From CAZHWR01 sp964536085 (GTDB lineage Bacteria; Bacillota; Clostridia; Oscillospirales; Ruminococcaceae), in NCBI GenBank assembly GCA_964536085.1, contig CAZHWR010000041.1, positions 1 through 15,384 of the forward strand: a stretch of DNA of 15,384 nt, in the 5' to 3' direction. The translations under genes were made by a program, and so were the position numbers. The notes below the pieces were generated by a model. The model did no database searches and was not told the origin of the DNA. It saw only the letters and a program-made list of their open reading frames with translations. How positions within the stretch are numbered: the first letter of the stretch is position 1; every line of letters begins with the position of its first letter. Positions 6,447 to 12,370 of the stretch are shown piece by piece.

Positions 6447-7613
6447 ATGCTGATCATCAACGCAAAAATAATAACTATGGAATCGGCTGATTTCGAAAAC
6501 GGATATATCAGATGCGAAAACGGTATCATAACCGATGTGGACGATATGCAGTTTGCTCCGTCAGGCGACTCCGATGTTATAGATGTTCGCTCGGCAACGG
6601 TTTACCCCGGGTTTATCGACGCGCACTCACATATAGGAATGTGGGAGGACTCGCTCGCCGCAGAAGGCGACGACGGCAACGAGGAAACCGACCCTGTTAC
6701 GCCGCACATGAGCGCTTTGGACGCTGTAAACCCAACCGACCGCTGCTTTGAAGAAGCGCTCGCCGCGGGCATCACCACTGTTTTAACAGGTCCGGGAAGC
6801 GCTAATCCCATCTCCGGCTCGTGGATAGCGATGAAGACTCACGGTCGGCGAATCGACGACATGGTTATTAACCCGAACGTCGGGATGAAATTTTCACTCG
6901 GAGAAAATCCCAAGTCAGTTTATAACGCAAAAGGTCAGTCCCCCGCCACTCGAATGGCGACTGCCGCGCTTATCCGCGAGCAGTTAAACAAAACCAAGCG
7001 CTATATGTCTGATCTTACCCATTCCGAGCAGGATGATGATTTTGACCCGCCCGAATACGATTCAAAATGCGAGGCGTTGATTCCTGTTTTAAAGCGCGAA
7101 GCCAAAGCTTTTTTTCACGCACACCGCTCGGATGATATTTTTACCGCTTTGCGAATTGCAAGGGAGTTCGGGCTCGACTGCGTATTGATTCACGTGACGG
7201 ACGGGCATAAAATTGCCGATATTTTGAGCGGAGAAAACGCAAATGTCATCGTCGGTCCCGTGATATGCGACCGCAGCAAGCCCGAGCTTAAAGGGCACAC
7301 AATAGAAAACGCGGGCGCGCTTGCAAACGCCGGCGTTAAAACCGCAATCTGCACCGACCACCCTGTTATCCCAATACAGTATCTGGGAATATCGGCGGGA
7401 CTGTGCGTTAAAGGCGGGATGAATGACCGCGACGCGCTTCGCGCCGTCACGATAAACGCTGCCGAAATCTGCGGGATCGACAATGCCGTCGGTTCGATTA
7501 AAGTCGGTAAGCACGCCGATTTTGCCGTGTTCGACTGCGACCCGTTCTCGGTTTACGCTGCTCCTAAAACAGTAATAATAAACGGCAAGGTCGTAAGAGG
7601 TGAAATCAATTGA
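6447..7613 (+). CDS. Metal-dependent amidohydrolase (imidazolonepropionase-like)
   Basis: A 388-residue cytoplasmic member of the amidohydrolase superfamily, closest in pattern to the HutI-related group (COG1228). An N-terminal beta-sandwich strand set leads to YPGFIDAHSH, with metal ligands His60 and His62. Further candidate ligands are Lys148 (possibly carboxylated), His224, His249 and the Asp of CTDHP (Asp304). The C-terminal VGSIKVGKHADFAVFD motif closes the sandwich domain as in the family. The substrate cannot be told: no hut genes are nearby, and the GMWED and CTDHPVIP contexts are those of uncharacterised clostridial members. AAGGCGG precedes the ATG. Its TGA overlaps the TTG start of the next gene by two bases, implying translational coupling with the fumarase alpha subunit. 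Confidence 0.85.
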   Translation: MLIINAKIITMESADFENGYIRCENGIITDVDDMQFAPSGDSDVIDVRSATVYPGFIDAHSHIGMWEDSLAAEGDDGNEETDPVTPHMSALDAVNPTDRCFEEALAAGITTVLTGPGSANPISGSWIAMKTHGRRIDDMVINPNVGMKFSLGENPKSVYNAKGQSPATRMATAALIREQLNKTKRYMSDLTHSEQDDDFDPPEYDSKCEALIPVLKREAKAFFHAHRSDDIFTALRIAREFGLDCVLIHVTDGHKIADILSGENANVIVGPVICDRSKPELKGHTIENAGALANAGVKTAICTDHPVIPIQYLGISAGLCVKGGMNDRDALRAVTINAAEICGIDNAVGSIKVGKHADFAVFDCDPFSVYAAPKTVIINGKVVRGEIN

Positions 7614-8452
7614 GAAAAATAAAAACGTCTGAAATTACAAGCGCAGTCAGCGAGCTTTGCATAAAAGCGAACAAGCGGCTTCCCGAATCGCTTTGCAGCC
7701 GAATTAAGGATTGCCGCGAAAAAGAGGTTTCTCCCGTCGGCAAAAGTGTTTTCGACGATCTCTTGGAAAATCTTTCGGCTTCAAACGAGCTTGATATTCC
7801 CATATGCCAGGACACCGGCATGGCGGTTGTGTTTTTAGAAATCGGGCAGGACGTTCATATAACCGGCGGGGCGTTAAACGACGCTGTTAACGAAGGCGTA
7901 CGCCGCGGTTATACAAAAGGGCTTCTGCGGCTGTCGATAGTGTCCGACCCGCTCGAACGTAAAAACACAAACGACAACACTCCCGCCGTTATTCACACAA
8001 AAATAGTCGACGGAGACAGGATGAAAATTTCCGTCGCTCCCAAGGGCTTCGGAAGCGAAAACATGAGCGCGCTTAAAATGTTCACTCCCGCCGCAAATAA
8101 AGACAATATTATAGATTTTGTAACAGATACCGTCAGCCGCGCAGGAAGTAATCCATGCCCTCCTATTGTGGTCGGGGTTGGAATCGGCGGGGATTTTGAA
8201 AAGTGCGCTTACCTTGCAAAAAAGGCGCTCTGCCGCGATATAAACATCCGCCACCCCAAGCCGCTGTACGCACAAATGGAAAGCGAATGTTTAGAAAAAA
8301 TCAACGCGCTCGGCATAGGGCCGCAGGGCTTCGGCGGAAGCGTTACAGCGCTCTGCGTCAACATCGAAACCTTCCCCACCCATATCGCAGGACTTCCCGT
8401 TGCGGTCAACATCGGCTGCCATGTTACCCGACACGCGCAAATAACGCTGTGA
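7610..8452 (+). CDS. Class I fumarate hydratase / tartrate dehydratase-type alpha subunit
   Basis: The 280-residue alpha (Fe-S) subunit of two-subunit class I fumarases and L-tartrate dehydratases, which add or remove water at a [4Fe-4S] cluster. Three likely cluster cysteines are in family motifs: ICQDTG (Cys66), NPCPP (Cys183) and NIGCHVTRH (Cys270). KGFGSENMS and GIGPQGFGG are also present, and the protein ends just after HVTRHAQ, as alpha subunits do. The TTG start at 7610 overlaps the amidohydrolase stop and has AGAGGTG nine bases upstream. Oddly, the beta subunit that normally follows is absent: after 117 bases comes hpf. It must use a beta subunit encoded elsewhere, or be inactive alone. 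Fumarate versus tartrate specificity cannot be decided from the sequence. Confidence 0.93.
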   Translation: MRKIKTSEITSAVSELCIKANKRLPESLCSRIKDCREKEVSPVGKSVFDDLLENLSASNELDIPICQDTGMAVVFLEIGQDVHITGGALNDAVNEGVRRGYTKGLLRLSIVSDPLERKNTNDNTPAVIHTKIVDGDRMKISVAPKGFGSENMSALKMFTPAANKDNIIDFVTDTVSRAGSNPCPPIVVGVGIGGDFEKCAYLAKKALCRDINIRHPKPLYAQMESECLEKINALGIGPQGFGGSVTALCVNIETFPTHIAGLPVAVNIGCHVTRHAQITL

Positions 8453-8496
8453 GCGCCTGCTCGAATTGACTTTATAAACAATTTGAGCCAAATGTC

Positions 8497-8525
8497 TTGT
8501 GATTTTTTCGGTAATGATATATAAT
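8497..8525 (+). promoter_or_regulatory. Sigma-A promoter of hpf
   Basis: TTGTGA (8497-8502), a 17-base spacer and a perfect TATAAT (8520-8525) lie 44 bases before the hpf ATG, so hpf is transcribed independently of the fumarase gene. Confidence 0.7.
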
Positions 8526-8569
8526 GTAATCAGAGCCAAAGCTCCAACTATGAACGGGAGGTACCGGTT

Positions 8570-9088
8570 ATGACTACTAACTTCATCGCCAAAAAAATCA
8601 CATTGACGGACAATTTTAAGCAGCAGGCCGAATCAAAGCTTGCAAAGCTTGACCGCTTTCTTTCGGGCGGCAAGACAACTGTTAAACTCGTACCCGTTAA
8701 AAATTATATCACTATAGAGGTCACGGTCAAATGCAGCAGCATGATTTTCCGCGCGGAGGAAATAGGCTCGGACAAGCTGGCTGTTTTAGACGACTGTGTG
8801 GATAACATAATCCGCAAAATCAGAAAAAACAAAACCAAGCTCGAAAAGCAAATCCACACAGACTCCGATGCGTTTGAAATTTACAAAGACGACTTAGAAC
8901 CGGAAAGCGAAATACAGGTTGTTAAGAAAAAAACCTTTTCCGTCAAGCCGATGCTTGTTGAGGAAGCTATTTTGCAGATGGAAATGCTCGGTCACAGCTT
9001 CTTTGTTTTCAAAGACGCCGAAAGCGGCAATTTCGATGTTGTTTATAAACGGTCGGACGGCAAATACGCCGTTATCGAATCCGAATAA
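8570..9088 (+). CDS. hpf: Long-form ribosome hibernation promoting factor (HPF)
   Basis: Binds the 30S subunit and, in the long form, dimerises ribosomes into inactive 100S particles under starvation. The N-terminal S30AE domain spans about residues 1-95 and contains the conserved EVTVKCSSMIFRAEE strand region. A charged linker follows, and the C-terminal dimerisation domain (about 112-172) carries the typical KPMLVEEAILQMEMLGHSFFVF motif. The 172-residue length is slightly short for long HPF but complete. GGGAGG is eight bases upstream of the ATG, and a perfect -10 promoter precedes it. A 13-bp hairpin follows the stop. Confidence 0.95.
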   Translation: MTTNFIAKKITLTDNFKQQAESKLAKLDRFLSGGKTTVKLVPVKNYITIEVTVKCSSMIFRAEEIGSDKLAVLDDCVDNIIRKIRKNKTKLEKQIHTDSDAFEIYKDDLEPESEIQVVKKKTFSVKPMLVEEAILQMEMLGHSFFVFKDAESGNFDVVYKRSDGKYAVIESE

Positions 9089-9093
9089 ATCTT

Positions 9094-9133
9094 TTCGCAC
9101 GCCTTTAAAGCAACGACTCGAAAGGCGTGCGAA
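9094..9133 (+). terminator. Long hairpin after hpf
   Basis: A 13-bp perfect inverted repeat (9094-9106 with 9121-9133) with a 14-base loop begins six bases after the hpf stop. It lacks a following T run (TACTTGTTTA), so it may act as a 3' stabiliser or a factor-assisted terminator rather than a classical one. Confidence 0.5.
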
Positions 9134-9161
9134 TACTTGTTTAAAGAAAGAGATAAAATCA

Positions 9162-10289
9162 ATGAGCAACAAAATGGATATCGTGTGCCCCTGCCTTTTT
9201 GGGCTTGAGAGCGTTTTATCCGGCGAAATCAGGCGTATGGGCGCAAGCAAAGTAAACACATCCGACGGAAGAGTTTCCTTTTTCGGCAACGAGCAGATGC
9301 TCGCGCGCGCAAACATCAATCTGCGAACCGCCGAAAGGGTGCTTATAAACCTCGGAAGCTTTCGCGCCGAAACGTTCGAGCAGCTTTTTGAAGGGACAAG
9401 ATCCCTGCCGTTTGAGCGGTTCATCGGAAAGCACAACGCCTTCCCGGTCAAAGGCTGGGCGCTCAATTCGCGCCTTATGAGCGTTCCGGACTGCCAGTCG
9501 ATAATAAAAAAAGCCGCAGTCACGCGGCTTCAGGAAAAGTACGGATTGAGCTGGTTTGAAGAAACCGAAGCACCCGTTCAAATACGCTTTTCAATTCACA
9601 AGGATATTGCTTCCGTTATGCTCGATACGTCAGGCGCGGGGCTCCATAAGCGCGGATACCGCCAAAACTCTCTCACTGCTCCAATAAAAGAAACTCTTGC
9701 GGCGGGCATACTAGACATCGCCCGAATTTATCCCGACACCGTTTTGTTCGACCCGTTCTGCGGCTCGGGGACCTTTTCAATCGAAGCCGCCATGAAAGCG
9801 TTCAATATTCCTCCCGGAATCAACAGACGGTTCGCCGCCGAAAGCTGGGGAAGTATTCCAAAAATCGCATGGCAGGATGAACGCGCCCGCGGACTGGATA
9901 TGATCCGGCGCGACGCAACATTCAGAGCGTATGCCTCCGATATCGACCCGGCAGCCGTTGAACTGACGGAACAAAATGCAAAAAAAGCAGGAGTGGCTTC
10001 CCGGATAAAATTGGCAAAAGCGGATATCTCTGATTTTAACATACCAGGCGACAAGCGCGCGCTCGTCGTATGTAACCCGCCTTACGGAGAGAGGCTGCTG
10101 GAAATAGAGCAGGCGCAAAAGCTGTATGAAATAATGGGAAAACGGTTTGATTTAAAATCTAACAACCGCTTTTACATAATCAGCCCGGACGACAAATTCG
10201 AAAAATTTTTCGGAAGAAAGGCAAACAAGGAGCGAAAGCTCTACAATGGCATGATAAAATGCCGCCTTTATATGTACTTCAACCGATAA
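9162..10289 (+). CDS. THUMP-domain class I RNA methyltransferase (RlmL/YpsC family)
   Basis: A 375-residue SAM-dependent enzyme expected to methylate guanosine N2 in 23S rRNA, as for RlmL-type proteins; the exact site is not assignable from sequence. The N-terminal ferredoxin-like and THUMP domains span about residues 1-155, followed by a UPF0020/Trm11-type methyltransferase domain. The SAM loop is DPFCGSGTFSIEA (from Asp197), and the catalytic motif IV is NPPYGERL (Asn305-Tyr308). The C-terminal FGRKANKERKLYNG tail is typical of the group. I chose the ATG at 9162, where MSNKMDIVCPC opens the domain; the open frame runs further upstream only through hpf in another frame. An AAAGAAAGAGAT stretch gives a weak ribosome binding site. 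It lies 73 bases after hpf. Confidence 0.92.
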   Translation: MSNKMDIVCPCLFGLESVLSGEIRRMGASKVNTSDGRVSFFGNEQMLARANINLRTAERVLINLGSFRAETFEQLFEGTRSLPFERFIGKHNAFPVKGWALNSRLMSVPDCQSIIKKAAVTRLQEKYGLSWFEETEAPVQIRFSIHKDIASVMLDTSGAGLHKRGYRQNSLTAPIKETLAAGILDIARIYPDTVLFDPFCGSGTFSIEAAMKAFNIPPGINRRFAAESWGSIPKIAWQDERARGLDMIRRDATFRAYASDIDPAAVELTEQNAKKAGVASRIKLAKADISDFNIPGDKRALVVCNPPYGERLLEIEQAQKLYEIMGKRFDLKSNNRFYIISPDDKFEKFFGRKANKERKLYNGMIKCRLYMYFNR

Positions 10290-10291
10290 AC

Positions 10292-10326
10292 AAAAGCTCC
10301 GCGGAATTAAATCCCACGGAGCTTTT
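10292..10326. terminator. Bidirectional terminator between convergent genes
   Basis: A 10-bp perfect stem (AAAAGCTCCG/CGGAGCTTTT) with a 15-base loop lies between the ends of the methyltransferase gene (+) and the GH43 gene (-). The A/T ends give a U run on either strand, so it can serve both. Confidence 0.8.
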
Positions 10327-10336
10327 ATATTGCATA

Positions 10337-11674
10337 CTAAAATGTATCTATACTTATGTAATTAAGATTGATATCGTCCCTGTCGGGCGTCGCCGCTTCG
10401 ATAGTGATTTTATTTTCACCCTCGGCAAGATGTATCCTGCGCCCGACATACATCCAGCTGTCCCACGTGATATCGGTTTTGTCAAACTCTACCGTCTGGC
10501 TGTACTCACCGTTGACCGCTAAATCAAGCTTACCCTTTAGCGGCGCCTGCGTACTGCGTTCGCCGTATTCGCCCTCGACCTTTACGCCATAGGCATATCT
10601 GAATCGGATAAAATAATCATCCTCTTTTTCGGCGTTTACAGTGAACTCGACCTTAGGATTGGTTTTTGCGGAAATATTGACATATCCCGAACCCTGAAAG
10701 CCCTTGTGCTCACTTTCAACCTTGCCGCCGAACAACTCCGCTTCGTCGGCGAAGTAAACGTCGCCTATCCCCGGATCGCCCGAAGGAAGCGGCTGGAACT
10801 CAAACGGAGAAACAGGCTTCCCAAAAACAGGACGACCGTTTTCCCATGTAAATTTTTGAATATTAACCTCGCGCCAGCCGTTATCGTTCGCTTTATAGAC
10901 CTTGGAATGGTAAACCATATAATCCTCCGAATCGTCAAGCGACTTTACAAAGCTAGAACGCGCGGGACCGTAAACGTCTTCGGTGTGGTTAAACCAGTCG
11001 TCCTCATACGTCCACGAGTTTTTATCGAGTATATCTCCTTTGCCGTCGTAAATATACGCGCCGAGATGATAGTCGATGCACGCAAAAGGTCCCTGCGAAA
11101 CGGTAACGTAAAGCGTTTTGCCGTCTGTGAGTGCGCGCGGACCCTCACCGCGGCACTCGGGAAAAGACGAACGGTCTGCCGTTATTGTGTACGGATTATC
11201 CATAGGCGCGATAGCCGGACACTCGGGACCGTCCATAGTGCCCCAGATGGCGTAAAGCTGACCGTTCCAGAAAGCAGTCGTAAAATCGTTCGCCATATAG
11301 TTTACGCCCTTTTCGCCGGTGTAGAGTATTCCCCTGTCTATGTATTCGCCCTGCGGATCATCACTCACCGATTCAAGGCAGCCCGCCATATGGCGCCAGT
11401 TTTCGCTTTCATAATCTGCGCAGTAGTAAATGTACCATTTACCGTCGATAAAAAATATTTCAGGCGCAAAAATTCTTTTTTGCTTTCCTTTGGAATCAAA
11501 AACAGCGATTTTTTCACCCTGTTCAACAAGCGACTTGGATTTTGAAACATATATCCTGTTATTCCTGTCGTCATTGCTGGAGGAAACGAAGATATAATAG
11601 CCGTCCTTTTTCATTATAAACGGATCCTGCCCCTGATAAAGCGGGTTGTTGAATCTCGTGAGCTTTGTGCTCAT
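10337..11674 (-). CDS. GH43 family glycoside hydrolase with C-terminal CBM6/35-like domain
   Basis: Probably an arabinofuranosidase or xylosidase acting on short arabinan or arabinoxylan oligosaccharides. The five-bladed propeller occupies about residues 1-300, with the three GH43 acidic residues in context: the base Asp17 (GQDPF), a pKa-modulating Asp130 (NDFTTAF) and the acid Glu177 (RGEGP). IFAPEIFFIDGKWYIYY is the classic second-blade signature. Residues about 303-445 form a CBM6/CBM35-like beta-sandwich that opens with DEAELFGGKVES and contains GFQGSGYVN. No signal peptide is seen, so it is cytoplasmic by inference. AAAGGATGG lies about 11 bases before the ATG. No transporter or regulator gene is adjacent, and the substrate is not fixed by the sequence. 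Confidence 0.88.
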   Translation of the reverse strand: MSTKLTRFNNPLYQGQDPFIMKKDGYYIFVSSSNDDRNNRIYVSKSKSLVEQGEKIAVFDSKGKQKRIFAPEIFFIDGKWYIYYCADYESENWRHMAGCLESVSDDPQGEYIDRGILYTGEKGVNYMANDFTTAFWNGQLYAIWGTMDGPECPAIAPMDNPYTITADRSSFPECRGEGPRALTDGKTLYVTVSQGPFACIDYHLGAYIYDGKGDILDKNSWTYEDDWFNHTEDVYGPARSSFVKSLDDSEDYMVYHSKVYKANDNGWREVNIQKFTWENGRPVFGKPVSPFEFQPLPSGDPGIGDVYFADEAELFGGKVESEHKGFQGSGYVNISAKTNPKVEFTVNAEKEDDYFIRFRYAYGVKVEGEYGERSTQAPLKGKLDLAVNGEYSQTVEFDKTDITWDSWMYVGRRIHLAEGENKITIEAATPDRDDINLNYISIDTF

Positions 11675-11732
11675 TTAACATCCATCCTTTCTGCAAAAGC
11701 TGTGTTTATCACAGACAAATTACTTCGCAGTT

Positions 11733-11761
11733 ATTTTACCATATTTATATCCGGGGCGCAA
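11733..11761 (-). promoter_or_regulatory. Candidate promoter of the GH43 gene
   Basis: Minus strand: TTGCGC (11756-11761), a 17-base spacer and TAAAAT (11733-11738) preceded by a TGG extended -10 element, 58 bases before the ATG. The -35 box is weak, consistent with an activator-dependent sugar gene. Confidence 0.45.
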
Positions 11762-11787
11762 CAACCGATAAGGCAAAATACGATAAA

Positions 11788-11910
11788 TTACCCCAGCTGC
11801 CGCAGTGCGTTAAGAGAAGCAATTTTTTCTTTGTCGGAATCCGATATATCAAGATTTAAAAACATTTCAACCTCTTTCTCAGGCTCCCACAACGGAAAAT
11901 CGGCACCGAC
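11788..11910 (-). pseudogene. Unidentified coding tail, remnant of a lost gene
   Basis: A frame of about 40 codons on the minus strand (ADFPLWEPEKEVEMFL... ending NALRQLG, TAA at 11788-11790) reads like real protein but is preceded at once by an in-frame TAA and has no start. It begins where homology to the SPFH gene stops and is in a different frame from it. This suggests a deletion that joined the 3' end of one gene to the decayed SPFH gene. I do not recognise the family. Confidence 0.4.
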
Positions 11911-12340
11911 GCTTTAAGCTTCAAAACGCCGTCGTCTGAGGGATTTGCCTCGATCAAATATTTCAGAGCGTCGGCAGTCGCCTGCTGAACCTTTCTGATG
12001 GTCTCGGCTTCTCCCTCCGCTTTCTTGATTTCGCTTCCTTTGTCGCCTCCGCGCGCAGAATAGCGGACTGTTTTTCACCCTCTGCGGCCAATATCTGCGA
12101 CTGCTTTTGACCCTCCGCCTGCAAGATGGTTTAACGGCGTTCGCGCTCCGCCTTCATCTGTTTTTCCATGGCGTTTTGAATTTCCTTCGGCGGAATGATA
12201 TTTTTGAGCTCAACATGGTTGACCTTGATTTTCCACGGGTCGGTCGCCTCGTCCAAAACCGAACGCATTCTTGTGTTGATTTTTTAGTATGGCTTCGATT
12301 TGAAGCTCACCTATTCGCGAATACATTCCGAGAAACAGAA
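11908..12340 (-). pseudogene. Decayed SPFH/Band 7 (stomatin-like) protein gene
   Basis: Minus-strand translation gives typical SPFH C-terminal half sequence: IGELQIEAIL, then INTRMRSVLDEATDPWKIKV with NHVELKNIIPPKEIQ. Then comes the repeated QAEGQKQSQILAAEGEKQSA coiled coil, then EGEAETIRKVQQATADALKY. The parts are in different frames: a frameshift near 12290, an in-frame TAA at 12130-12132 after KAERERR, and another frameshift near 12030-12050. The N-terminal membrane segment and first half are missing, cut off near the end of the AT-rich gene at 12371. Intact members scaffold membrane microdomains or regulate proteases; this copy should make no such protein. Sequencing error could explain one break but hardly all of them. 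Confidence 0.8.
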
Positions 12341-12370
12341 TATGCCTTCCCGCCACGAAAAGTTATACAA

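Noticed and set aside
10706..11545. Plus-strand open frame of 279 codons opposite the GH43 gene
   Set aside because: The GH43 frame has clear family motifs and a ribosome binding site; the opposite frame has neither and is a codon-bias shadow.
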